Shown one piece after another: positions 54,564-63,908 of a stretch of 64,000 bases of DNA. A program made the translations under genes and the position numbers. The stretch is from Plumapathes pennacea. Lineage: Eukaryota > Cnidaria > Anthozoa > Antipatharia > Myriopathidae. The notes beneath the pieces were generated by a model. The model searched no databases. It worked only from the letters and a program-made list of their open reading frames with translations, and was not told the DNA's origin. Every line of letters begins with the position of its first letter. Position 1 is the first letter of the stretch. The stretch covers positions 992,001-1,056,000 of the forward strand of contig OZ038469.1 of the NCBI GenBank assembly GCA_964036295.1. The letters are read 5' to 3'.

Positions 54564-54605
54564 GTTCCCCCCATGGCATCAATCCGTTGATGCCATGGGG
54601 GGAAC
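54564..54605. repeat. Perfect 19-bp hairpin
   Basis: GTTCCCCCCATGGCATCAA and its exact reverse complement, separated by TCCG. No T-run follows and no CDS is near; it could be the core of a short MITE. Confidence 0.8.
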
Positions 54606-54932
54606 ACAGCATGATGCCGCAACACAGAAAGAAACGTATCCAAATACAGTTTGTTTAACTATGTGAAGCAAAGATTCAGTCTTCACGGCGCGACGTTTGG
54701 CGATGATGGTATTAGCGGATTCTAACGATTGGTGATCAACCAGTTATGTGTTGAAGAGGGAACAAGACGGGAAGGAAATTGTTTGTGATTGCTGGCCTCC
54801 AGTTATCCTGTGCCGTTCTATCTTTCATTCAGATAAAAGACTGCACCGCAGCTCAAACTGCTGTAAGATGGCAGAGAAAGAATACAGAATTCCATACTTA
54901 CTCGGAAGCAGGACAGTGCACAGCTTACCGTA

Positions 54933-55105
54933 AAGTCAACTCTCTCTAAAGCGGACACCTCTCTAAGGCGGATAGTATGCATATTTGGTCCTTGCCGAAT
55001 TTCACTTGTTTCTCTGTAACAGTACTCTCCCTAAGGCGGACACCTCTCTAAGGCGGACACTAAATGTAGTCCCGAAGGTGTCCGCCTTAGGGAGAGAGTT
55101 GACTG
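54933..55105. mobile_element. Pogo/mariner-like MITE (TA target site)
   Basis: Ends AGTCAACTCTCTCTAAAGCG and GGGAGAGAGTTGACT are inverted repeats, flanked by TA. Internal CTAAGGCGGACACCTCTC units repeat. It lies about 30 bp inside the intron after the alternative first exon. Confidence 0.7.
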
Positions 55106-55135
55106 TAATCACAACTTTAAAGAAACTGAACTTAC

Positions 55136-55211
55136 CAACATTGGCAAACACAATCAGCAGTAAAAAGGTCCTTAAGGGCTTGGCAGATAAGGACATCCTC
55201 GTATAAAGCAT
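55136..55211 (-). CDS. Duplicated first exon of gene A (alternative signal peptide)
   Basis: Encodes MLYTRMSLSAKPLRTFLLLI followed by VFANV. It has the same length (76 bp), same phase and same gtaagttc donor as the exon at 53334-53409. The flanks are also duplicated, including the stretch just upstream of each ATG. It could splice to exon 2 at 48517-48564 without a frame change. Whether it is an alternative promoter and first exon, or a relic, cannot be told from sequence alone. Confidence 0.65.
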
Positions 55212-56214
55212 CTTGCGGCAGAAGAAGTTAACAGCGACCGGACGACATTGTGATCGGGGGTGATCAGGGTTGGCTCGTTCACAAAGAAATAAAATATGCT
55301 ACAAAGAAAGGCGGGGTTGGTATAGAGGTAAAATTGTTTCCGGGTAAAATTGCTTCCGGGTAAGTTATTACGAAATTTTGTAATTACGAAAAGTTGGAAA
55401 GTTAGTCACTGTGCTACTAAAATTTTATCCGCCTTCATCTAGCAACATGTTTTGCTAAAAGTCGATAGATATCCTGGATCAAAAAAGTCCCTGACAACCG
55501 CTTAATCACGATTCTGACATGTCTATGATGGTTAACGTCAAATGCAATGCATTTTTCGATCACCAAGGCACAAACACTGAACTTGGCAGTAAACAACACG
55601 TATGAATATATATTTTCAGAATTACTTTGGAAAGGAACAACTTTGCAGTTATTCTTCACTTTTATTCCCGCAACTGTAACACGCTACAAAGTTTCGTGTG
55701 TCAGTGCTTTGATTATGCAAATTTCATTGTTATGCCCAGTAGATGTGACTTTCACGACCAAGTTTTCTTGTATACTACAGATTCAATGTAATTCGACGCA
55801 TTATACAAACCGAATTTTAGTCTCGTTGCTCTCCTGGTTGTGCCATTTATCCTACTGTAAATGAGGCCCCAAGAGGGACGGGGTAGGGGAGAAAAAAAAT
55901 TTTAGGGGAGGGAGGGGAGGAAAGGTGGACGCTCGACTGACTGGTTGGGTAAAAGTACATCTAAGGTCACAGACTGGTAATAAACTTGTGTATAATAATT
56001 TTAATGAAAATGTAGTGATTTCGGGAACACATTCATTGGAAGGAGTAAATTACTCATGAAACTAAAAGAAGTTCCCGGAGAACTGTCACTGGAATAGCGA
56101 GTTGTGCTTCAGAAAACAAATTTTATCAATAAATTTATGCTAAATGTGACAACCAGATAGAAATAGAGGAAGACAAAGAAGGGATGATGCCCGGGGGGGG
56201 GGGGGGGAGTAGTT

Positions 56215-56400
56215 CTTTTAGTCTGAAATAGGGTATCGATTCTGTTTTGTTTTCCCTCGAACATTGCACAGAAAATGGAAGAGAACACCAGGCGGAATCG
56301 TTGCAACAGAAAAAGAAATCTTTGAAATAGGGTATACATTTTAAGGTCAGGTCTCAAATAGGGTATAGAAATTCAGATGTTTTGGTCTGAAATAGGGCAA
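56215..56400. repeat. Dispersed GAAATAGGGTAT repeat cluster
   Basis: Several spaced copies of GAAATAGGGTAT-type units next to GGTCTGAAATAGGG. The same family appears inverted at 49205-49305. Confidence 0.65.
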
Positions 56401-56537
56401 GGGTTTTCAGGACCGGGCGGCACACTCCTACCCAAAATTATGATGAATACCTTAACTGTCCCCCCCCCTTTTCCGGGGATGATGCCAGCAAAATGATTCT
56501 TCTCCTCCACACCTCCCCATTCATTAGGTTATTTCCG

Positions 56538-56693
56538 AAAAACCTGTTGCCTCTGTTTCAAACTGAGGCTTAGTACGAACCTTGCTCGTGAAAATGATTT
56601 TGATTTGCATGAAAATAAAAACAAACTTTCACGAGAAAGGTTTCTCACTAGGCTTCGTCTTTAGACAGAAGCAACAGGCATCTCGAAAATGGG
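56538..56693. mobile_element. MITE copy with AGATGCCTGTTG-type ends
   Basis: Starts CCTGTTGCCTCTGTTTCAAA and ends CAACAGGCATCTCG, an imperfect terminal inverted repeat. A second copy is at 24588-24722. Confidence 0.6.
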
Positions 56694-57324
56694 CTATTGA
56701 TTTATATATAATATAATAATAATAATATACATACAGTATTATTATTTTTATATTATAGGATATTTACATTAATTAGAATCGTGTCACATTTCAAGACAAT
56801 CTCGGTTACAACGATGAGGATCATTGTCATGATTTTGTAACCTTAGATTTTGCGTGAAAATCACACATCACGAGTTTTCCTAAATTTGTACAATAATATT
56901 TGTCAGCTTATAAACCCGTCACAAAATATGCCTTTTTAAAGACGCAACTCTCCATAGAAAAATAATATTGTTCTAAGCATCTTGGGATTACACTCAATAT
57001 GAGTACTTTGTAAGAGGTAGTGCCTCAAGGAATTGTGGGACCGTGTTTAGACACGCACACAAATCCATTAAGTTTGCTCTTACTTCACGTAAGTAAGCGC
57101 TCGATGAACGGAAATATTAAATTCCTCTTCCTTCTATAACCGTCACCTGTAAAGTAAAGGTATGCGTGGGTAGATGTCTACGAATGTTCCATTTTACAAT
57201 TAATTTCTGCTAAACGCGCGTGGAAGAAATTCTAAGAAATTCTAGGAATTACACGCAATATCGCTTCCAGCTTGGCTCCAGTCCCCTACTAATCGATTAT
57301 CATGTCTGTCACGTGTTCATCTCA

Positions 57325-57545
57325 ATTGGTAGCTTTCTGAACCTTGGATGAAATACAAAGCTACAGTCATACAAGCCATACACACGTTCTTGTTTATCTC
57401 AATTGGTGGCTTTCTGAATCTGGATGGCAGACAAAACTACAGTCAGGCAAGCCATCATATTTGCTTGTTTAGCTCAACTGGTGGCTTTCTGAATCTCCAT
57501 GGCATACAAAGGCACAGTCAGGCAAGCCATCCATACGTTCTTGCT
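57325..57545 (-). repeat. Three tandem ~75-bp copies of gene B's C-terminal coding end
   Basis: The stretch coding the final PH helix, QKATS and stop is repeated twice more downstream in the same orientation. Each copy keeps the ATGGCTTG block and the CAGAAAGC.ACCA end with a stop. Only the copy at 57474-57545 is coding; the others fall in the 3' UTR or just past the gene. Confidence 0.75.
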
Positions 57546-57686
57546 CATCTCACTCGGGGCGCTGATTGTGTATGTTCTGTCCGGCGTCTCCACACAGAAC
57601 AGATGCGGCTTCTGTTTCCCGCCCTTTCTGTGCTCGTACACTTGAGAGATGGTCTGGTAACTAATCGCGCCTTTAGGATGGTCGGC
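57474..57686 (-). CDS. Gene B last exon: PH domain end and stop
   Basis: Reads [20 protein letters not shown], then [20 protein letters not shown] and [20 protein letters not shown], ending KATS and a TGA. The final helix carries the conserved Trp. Two decayed tandem copies of the last ~75 bp follow the stop. Confidence 0.93.
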   Translation of the reverse strand, partial: ADHPKGAISYQTISQVYEHRKGGKQKPHLFCVETPDRTYTISAPSEMSKNVWMACLTVPLYAMEIQKATS

Positions 57687-60600
57687 CTGGAACAGAGTCA
57701 AACAAGTGAGGCCAGGATTGGTTCTAGGCTACTGCAGCCGCCACTAGCAGCAAGGCACGCTGGGAAGGAGCCTTTGCGGCAAAAGTGTTCACGGCGGTTT
57801 GACATGTATATATTCTACAGAAGGTTACAACGTCGACCAACATGACCGCCTTCATGGGGAGAAATAAAGGATTATACAAGGAGAATTACCTTGTCTGTCT
57901 CAAAGTAAGCCAAGTATTTCTTCGTAAGATCCAGAACGAACCAACGCTTCTTCCAACTTTTGCGCACCTCTGTGAAAGAGACGAATTTATTTTAAATATT
58001 GAAACTCAGCAAAAGACATCAAGTTCAGCGGCTGAGTGAAGGGTTGGACTCCAAATTAATCGATTGAACTACTAACTTACTAAAGGACAATTTCGAACAC
58101 ATGAAGCGAAGGGATTAATTGACCTGGTCAAAGAATCAAGCAGTTTACAATAAAGATGATTTTAGTAGCTTAGAGAGTGGATTAATTTGTTCGAATCCTA
58201 GCATGGGACTGAAAGCTGTTAGTGACATTTGCGAAAACTAAATTTCAGTTCAATTCATGTGGATACTGCAAAGGGAACAAGTCAGGCAGACTCACTCAAC
58301 TTCAACTCAACTTCTGATTCTGAACTTACGTCCTTGTTTCACCATGAACCCGCAACACTGTGCGCTGGTGACTTTGACCGTGGACTCGGTATGGTAATTT
58401 ATACCTACAAGATACAATTATGGAATGACAGTCCTAATTAGAACTTTGAGACGGGAAATGTGAGCTTCTGAAGAGCTGACCGGGGCGAGAGTTGTGTTCT
58501 TCTTGATAATCTGTACAAAGAGTCACATCACCTGTGTTGTCCAGATATTCGTTGAGACTGCTGAACTTTTCCTTGATAGGACGACACGCCACGTGGTTTC
58601 TTAGTTCTGAAACGCGAACAAGAGAAACAACTGCGATCACAGAAATATTCGCATAACAAATAATTTGCAAATAATAAAACTTAGAAACGGCAAAAAGTCT
58701 TAAACTAAGTCCAAGGTTAACTTAACCGAGCGAGCTGGGTTCTTCTATCAAGTGAACACCTGAACAGTCCTCGCATTGGAACAAGGTTGACCAAAAAGCT
58801 CCTCCCACTGACCTTTGTTGCGCTGGTTGAGCAGTTCTTCTGTGTAAAATTTGCTGCCACCAATCCGTCGCTTGATGCTTCGTGGTTGCCGCCGAAGAGA
58901 TTTCTGGCGAACCTGCGTGCTCAACATATCGTCCAGCGACTTGCTCCTGGTCATGCGCCGATGGGGCATAGTTGACGTCAGAGACATCGCCGACGACGAT
59001 CGGCTGACCAAGTCGTCGTCGGAAGGCGTCCGGCACGTAAGCGACGGGGTATCGGAAGAGGCGAGCGACGAGCTACTGCTCGAGCTGAGCTGATCCGGGG
59101 GAGTATTCCTTTGCAGAAGATTTGAGATGGTGGCCGATGAGAAGGCTGTACCGAACGGTCGATTTGAGTCCATGTCGGCCAGTTGATGAAGCAACTTCGA
59201 GCGTTTACTGAGAAGATCCTGCACAGGGAGATCGGTGTTTTAGATAAGAGGTGTTTCGTGTGGCAGTGGCCGTCAAAACTCAATAAAACGTTCTTCTGTT
59301 ATTTTGCGTTTTAATATTGATGACGACACAAGAGATTTTGAAAGTCTACAGACGTTTAACCCATGTGACACTGCTCATAATTCCCTATAGAATTACAAGA
59401 TGACTACGTCACAGACTGAAGAGTTGACGCGCGCATGACCGATCCAGCACCCCGCCTAGGCTCAGTCCCCAGCCGTCGGTGTGTCGGCGGGGAGGATCGC
59501 GGGCGCCGAAACACTGCCGGCTTGGTAATGAGCCTACGCCCCGCCCTTGCTTGAGTCTATTTATTGGTTTCTTTACAAAACTGCACTTTCACAAAAGTCG
59601 TATCCCTGCTTCAAAACTACATTGACCACGTTTAAGATTCCTGTTACCTCGTATCGTTGCTCAAGTTTTAGTGCTTGCACTTTCGCAGCTTTTACTTCAT
59701 CTTGAAGATGTTCCTGTAGACAAATTCCAAATAAAAAGGTCAGCGGACCATACTCACAAGGGTGCGCGCACACTCAAACTCACAAGCAACTGTTGTAGAA
59801 ATAGGCTTTAAAACAAGCAAGCAAACAATACAGTGACCGCTAACTAGATTGTTTTACTGACCTGCCTGTGTCGACCCAGGTATAGAGACGACCACAGCTG
59901 TAAAGACGGAATCCGGTAATGCGGAATCAAGACTCTACAGAAATGAACATAAAGATCGTGAATTGAGGCCCGGGCACTGATGAATCAATACTCTGTAAAG
60001 AGAACAAAAGTGTCTTGAGTTTCAACCATTAACGCGTCGCTTACCTTTGCTGGTTTGTGTTACAGTAGCGCAGGTTCTTAAATCTGTCAGGGTCCGACAT
60101 ACAAACCACGTTGAGCCACGTCCACAGGGACGCTGTCTTCTTGTCGATGTCTTCCTGTAACAGCAAGACAAGCACATGAGCTAACCCTTCTCCTCAGAGC
60201 AACGCCCATTGAAAGATTTGACAGGGTCAACTTATAAGTTTATTCATTTAGCTTCGCCATTTTCTATGTGGCAGAGGCTCCGCAACAACAGAGACTTAGT
60301 TGCGTCCTCAGCGGTTCTTTTACTTCCCCGCGGTTACTTTTACCTATAGACGGGACCGCATTTTACGAGCCACAAGTAGACAGCTAGCTTTTTACACCTC
60401 AAATTTCACTGCCTTGTGTGGGAATTCAGCCCGCGCCCTCGGTGTGAAGGGCAACCGTGCTAACTGGGGGCTCTCTAACGTCTCAGTATAAGCTATACCT
60501 GTATTACAAACACAATTTTACCATACCTCCTCCATTTCTCTTTCTGAGTTGACCAGAAAAGTCCCAAAGCGCGACGAGTAAGGGTGCTTGGCAAGAGTCT

Positions 60601-63600
60601 GGCAAAAACGAAAGACGATACTAATGTCATAGATGCACGCAACTCCCTGACCTTTCTTCCTCCCCCAGCTTTCACTCTCCCAAATTATAATCTGTGGGTC
60701 TTAGTCAATTATTTTTGAGTCACAGAAAAAACTAGATAATTGTACAAAACACTATCAAACAATTAACATAGACAAAATTTGTTTTAGGCTCAGAGACCAA
60801 TTTACTGGATAAGGCGCCGAGACTGAAGGAAAGTTAGTTTTGAAGCATTTCTGGAGTCTCACGAGGTAACAAACAAGAAAAAAATGTGGGAAGACAGTGC
60901 CTACCTCAAGCAAGAACTCGTCGAACTCAAAAGAAAAGGGAAACTGTTGTACAAGCTGTAGTGGGACAAGACGAAACACAGCAATATATCAGCAGGAAAA
61001 AATACAAGACAAGACAAGACAATACAACACTCCCACCCCCCCTCCCACACACACACAGAGACAGGCGGAGGGGGGCGGGCGCCATTTTGTCTTAGCCTTA
61101 CACGTAACATACCTGCCATACACAATCAAGCCATTGTAGAAACACCGGGCTATGTTCTTCTGTGTTTCCTAACGGTAAAGAGCGGTCTGCAAACTTGTGA
61201 CCAAATGACAACCATTCCTTTTGAATGAGAACCTGTGAAAAATAAAACACATGGATTGACGTCACATGCAATTAGCAGTCAAAGATAAGAACACGCGAGT
61301 CGCAGAAACAAATGTTACATCATTTTGTAGCCTGCGAAGCAAGTGTGTCCGTAGGTTCTGAGCGCATACGACGCCTTTTTTCGGCCGCGCGAAAATTGGG
61401 GCGAGCGCAAAAAGGATGCGAAGAGGAGGGGGGGCGCTCGCCCCGAGTTTCGCGCGGCCAAAATCGAAAAAGTCGTCGTGCGCTCTTCGTATCGAGGGGA
61501 AACGGTTGCTACGCAGGCTAATCGTTTTGTAGTTACCTGAAAGCCGTCCAATGTCCTGTAGTACGGGTCCAGCATCAACTGCGACAGACTTGTCAGCTGG
61601 GCAATGCAACAAGACAGAAGCATCAGATAAAGTCATGGGGACAGGGGCGGACTGAATACGCAGCCATTTTGTATTACCCCTGAGTTCTCTTCACACGTAA
61701 TAGGCGAGACTGTGGTACGCACCTGCGCTGTTCGGTCCATTCCGTCCTCGTAACCAATCACGACAGATGACTTGTCGTTCTCCATGGCAACCACTACCTG
61801 GGTGGCCGTCTCCAGAAGCTCGCTGATCTGAGACAGCCACTCAGTGTCCTCCAGACTGGACAGACACTTAGCGTCATCACTGAAGATCGATAGCACGTGT
61901 TAGATTGATCAGAATGCATTCCCACCTAATAATGTAAATCCCTGGGCCAAACGAAACCCCCACTGTCACTCCTGATCTCGAAATATAAATTCTTCCGGAA
62001 GCAATCCAAGAAAACAAAAGAGCGCAACCGTGGTAATTGATAGCTTGTCAAGTTCTCCATACTATATGATATATCTCTGGTGAGAGATTTAGGGAGAATA
62101 TTTAGGTTGATCACTCAAAAAATTAACTTATCACAGAAGCGAGGATGCTTACATTTTCGAAGCAAGGTAAGACTGCAGCTTTTGTGAACTGTGTCGGATG
62201 GCCCTGAAATCCGGCAACGTTGACTCCGCGATGACAAATCGACAGTTTGGGTAATAAAACGCTGAAGGAAAAACCAACAAGCAAAATCATACAATAGGCA
62301 AAGAGCGCTGCGGTCTGTTCATCTACATCCTCGCTACTCACTTTCTCCTTGTTCCGGGGTCAGTTGTCCGGTCATCTGAGTCACTGGTGCTGAAGCGTTA
62401 AGAATCCCAGAGCCGCTGTGCCGCACACTACCGAATAAAGAAACAAAGCGCAAATGAGTTGAGAACCGCGCACACAAAATAGTCTTCAAAATGAGTTGAA
62501 AAGTTTCCATTCTCTTGCGCTAATTGCGTTTGCGCTTACTTCGCAAAAAGCTCCCGTGTGCATCGGTCGTTTGCGCTTGCTTCACAAAATGCTACCGTGT
62601 GCATCGGTTGCTTGCCCTTGCTTCACAAAATGCTACCGTGTGAACCGGTCGCTTGAGCTTGCGCTTTACTCGTGTAAACCAGCCTTCAGATATTGACATT
62701 TGCTACAAGTCTACGCCGGAACCTGTAGTGTACTTACTGTTCTGTAAAGAGCGCTAACTTGTTCTTGGTGGAGGAGTGATTTGACAAACACAAGTTAACC
62801 ATGAACTTTTCGTCCGTTTTAGAGCGGGACTCCTTCAGACCACTAAGGAAAAGAAAACAAGGTAAGCCAATCAAAAGTGACAAGAGAGAGGGAAGATGTA
62901 GTCAGACTACGGGACAGAGAGAACGCCGACAAAAAGTATTTACCGCCTGCACAGAGAAGCCGAAGATCGGAGCATAGTGGCGCCACTACCTTGATGTCTC
63001 CAGCACACAGCGGGAAAACAACCATTCCTGGAAATGCCAGGGAAAAAAAATGCAGTCCACACATTAGCCCCAGTTCCAAGAATTCTTGACTGTTTAATAA
63101 CCCCGGTTAGATATAAGGGTATATGTGATACTTGGATTTATACAGTAATATCGATTGTCGCGATGTTATTTTTCAGTACCTGTGAAAACCGGCGACCTCC
63201 TCTAAGTCACTTTCGGTAACGGATGAAGGAACCACAGTCTGGGTAGGATACTGCAACGGTTCCTTGGTCGCTGGAATGCAAATCGTAAATGACATACATG
63301 TACGACAATTTGTTGACAAGGGAAACAGCATAAACATTACACTGATCGATTCAATACTCTTTATCAGGCTGCATAAGCAAAATGTGTCGACTTAAAAATA
63401 TACTGGGGACACTTGACCTCATTTCACTCGCGCACTAACCATGTGTCCGCCACTCTGTGGACTCCAGAAGATCTAGCCGTGAGAACTCCTCTGCAGATAA
63501 ACATAAACAGTAACATCAAATGAGGTTTAGCCTGTACAGAGCAACAACAATATTGATAAGGATACAGTTTGTTGTCTATTTTACACTTACCGTCAAACTT

Positions 63601-63699
63601 GTAAAAATTTGGAGCATCTTTTTTTTCCAGAATGTCACATGACTTTGGGATAAGAATGCTGTTCTTGTAGGAAATTGCAAAAACTTTAGACAGATCCCC
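57474..63699 (-). CDS. Gene B: myotubularin-family pseudophosphatase with C-terminal PH domain (N-terminus outside window)
   Basis: Twenty exons join in frame to give the last 730 residues and a stop at 57474-57476. Layout: end of a GRAM-like region, myotubularin core, Ser-rich linker with a coiled coil, PH domain. The active-site loop reads [11 protein letters not shown] where active enzymes have HCSDGWDRTAQ. The catalytic Cys is Tyr while Asp and Arg remain, so it should be unable to hydrolyse phosphoinositides and may act as an adaptor for an active myotubularin (family knowledge). The C-terminal PH domain fits SBF1/SBF2 (MTMR5/MTMR13). Other motifs ([21 protein letters not shown]) resemble canonical myotubularins more, so the subtype is left open. 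Confidence 0.88.
57890..57969 (-). CDS. Gene B exon s: PH domain middle
   Basis: 80 bp reading [20 protein letters not shown] then YFETDK. W.KRWFVL is the most conserved PH motif, and the basic residues could contact phosphoinositide headgroups. Confidence 0.93.
58330..58404 (-). CDS. Gene B exon r: PH domain start
   Basis: 75 bp reading [20 protein letters not shown] then VKQG. G.M.K.G is the usual PH domain start. Confidence 0.82.
58532..58606 (-). CDS. Gene B exon q
   Basis: 75 bp reading [20 protein letters not shown] then YLDNT. It links the Ser-rich region to the PH domain. The phase agrees with both neighbours. Confidence 0.75.
58813..59218 (-). CDS. Gene B exon p: Ser-rich linker
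   Basis: 406 bp reading [20 protein letters not shown], a poly-Ser tract, then [20 protein letters not shown] and [13 protein letters not shown]. The RSKSLDD type site could be a phosphorylation or 14-3-3 site (inference). The chosen donor gtcagtg gives correct phase; the frame stays open past it. Confidence 0.82.
59648..59713 (-). CDS. Gene B exon o: coiled coil
   Basis: 66 bp, phase 0, reading [20 protein letters not shown] then YE. Leucine and alanine spacing suggests a short coiled coil, as myotubularins often carry after the phosphatase domain. Confidence 0.8.
59862..59934 (-). CDS. Gene B exon n: end of myotubularin core
   Basis: 73 bp reading [20 protein letters not shown] then RHRQ. 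It closes the phosphatase-like domain with the ..LQLW...Y motif. Confidence 0.88.
60045..60154 (-). CDS. Gene B exon m
   Basis: 110 bp reading [20 protein letters not shown] then [21 protein letters not shown]......F.N..Y is typical of active-type myotubularins. Confidence 0.9.
60527..60598 (-). CDS. Gene B exon l
   Basis: 72 bp, phase 0, reading [20 protein letters not shown] then EMEE. It matches H.YS.RFGTFL.NSERER of myotubularins. Confidence 0.93.
60905..60955 (-). CDS. Gene B exon k
   Basis: 51 bp, phase 0, reading [17 protein letters not shown], the conserved QFP..FEF.E.FL motif. Confidence 0.93.
61113..61232 (-). CDS. Gene B exon j
   Basis: 120 bp, phase 0, reading [20 protein letters not shown], then [28 protein letters not shown] and SPVF.QWLDCV are hallmark myotubularin motifs. 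Confidence 0.96.
61328..61520. mobile_element. MITE in a gene B intron
   Basis: Ends TAGCCTGCGAAGC and GCTACGCAGGCTA are near-perfect inverted repeats; interior has GGGGCGAGCGC / GCGCTCGCCCC. Confidence 0.7.
61537..61596 (-). CDS. Gene B exon i
   Basis: 60 bp, phase 0, reading [35 protein letters not shown] is a highly conserved myotubularin motif. Confidence 0.95.
61723..61879 (-). CDS. Gene B exon h: active-site loop (dead)
   Basis: 157 bp reading [20 protein letters not shown], then [20 protein letters not shown] and DRTAQ. LE.T.WL..I..LL is followed by the CX5R position, where the Cys is replaced by Tyr. Confidence 0.93.
62153..62261 (-). CDS. Gene B exon g
   Basis: 109 bp reading [20 protein letters not shown], then [14 protein letters not shown]. 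It corresponds to the YP......F..IP.I..IR.S..KL segment of myotubularins. Confidence 0.85.
62342..62427 (-). CDS. Gene B exon f: low-complexity insert
   Basis: 86 bp reading [20 protein letters not shown] then QLTPEQGE. Looks like a flexible loop inserted in the core. Phases agree. Confidence 0.65.
62738..62842 (-). CDS. Gene B exon e
   Basis: 105 bp reading [20 protein letters not shown], then [15 protein letters not shown]. The SRS..DE.F motif is conserved in myotubularins (the catalytic core approaches R..DE). Phase agrees on both sides. Confidence 0.8.
62944..63027 (-). CDS. Gene B exon d: myotubularin core
   Basis: 84 bp reading [20 protein letters not shown] then SSASLC. It matches the RFPV..WRH..SGA.L.RSS motif of myotubularins. 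A different frame is open further, but only this one keeps phase with both neighbours. Confidence 0.85.
63180..63270 (-). CDS. Gene B exon c
   Basis: 91 bp reading [20 protein letters not shown] then DLEEVAGFH. The YP...VVP..V.D..L..VA.FR pattern is the conserved start of the myotubularin core. Confidence 0.75.
63440..63490 (-). CDS. Gene B exon b
   Basis: 51 bp reading [16 protein letters not shown]. Myotubularins often have a D...E..RM/W segment here. Phases 1 to 1 join both neighbours; the donor gttagtg is non-standard after GT but plausible. Confidence 0.65.
63591..63699 (-). CDS. Gene B exon a: end of GRAM-like region / start of myotubularin core
   Basis: Reads [20 protein letters not shown], then [16 protein letters not shown]. 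It resembles the (V/M)YAI.RSYP..L.VP segment just before the phosphatase domain of MTMR5-type proteins. Acceptor tactag, donor gtaagtg. Confidence 0.75.
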
Positions 63700-63798
63700 C
63701 TAGTAAGAAGAAACCATGACTTCCAATGAGCATAAACACATATTATGTAACTAGCAGAGTTTAAGATTAAGATAATAATAGTAGTCATCATCATCATC

Positions 63799-63821
63799 AT
63801 TATTATTATTATTATTATTAC

Positions 63822-63906
<85 letters not shown>
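63799..63906. repeat. ATT/TTA microsatellite
   Basis: Long trinucleotide run, interrupted once, in the gene B intron. It creates artificial poly-Asn and poly-Ile frames that are not coding. Confidence 0.95.

Positions 63907-63908
<2 letters not shown>

Larger units (their letters stand above)
51930..55370. repeat. Imperfect tandem duplication of the promoter/first-exon region
   Basis: Blocks at about 52150-52330 and 53320-53570 match 54040-54200 and 55125-55370 in the same order and orientation, for example TTAGTTCATGTTCAA and CCACCATTTGTTATTACAGA. The copied unit includes a first exon and its upstream flank. Confidence 0.7.
55212..57324. other. Intergenic region between gene B 3' end and gene A first exons
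   Basis: No supported coding exon. It holds a copied promoter block next to 55211, a GA-rich and poly-G tract near 55890-56210, a GAAATAGGGTAT repeat cluster (56215-56400) and a MITE (56538-56693). The rest is AT-rich and anonymous. Confidence 0.6.

Noticed and set aside
57348-57845. 165-residue plus-strand frame
   Set aside because: Antisense to the gene B last exon and its tandem C-terminal copies; the minus strand has the PH domain.
58748-58812. Continuation of the Ser-rich exon of gene B ([18 protein letters not shown])
   Set aside because: Read-through past a gtcagtg donor; using that donor gives the correct phase for the next exon, while continuing gives a premature stop before the PH domain.
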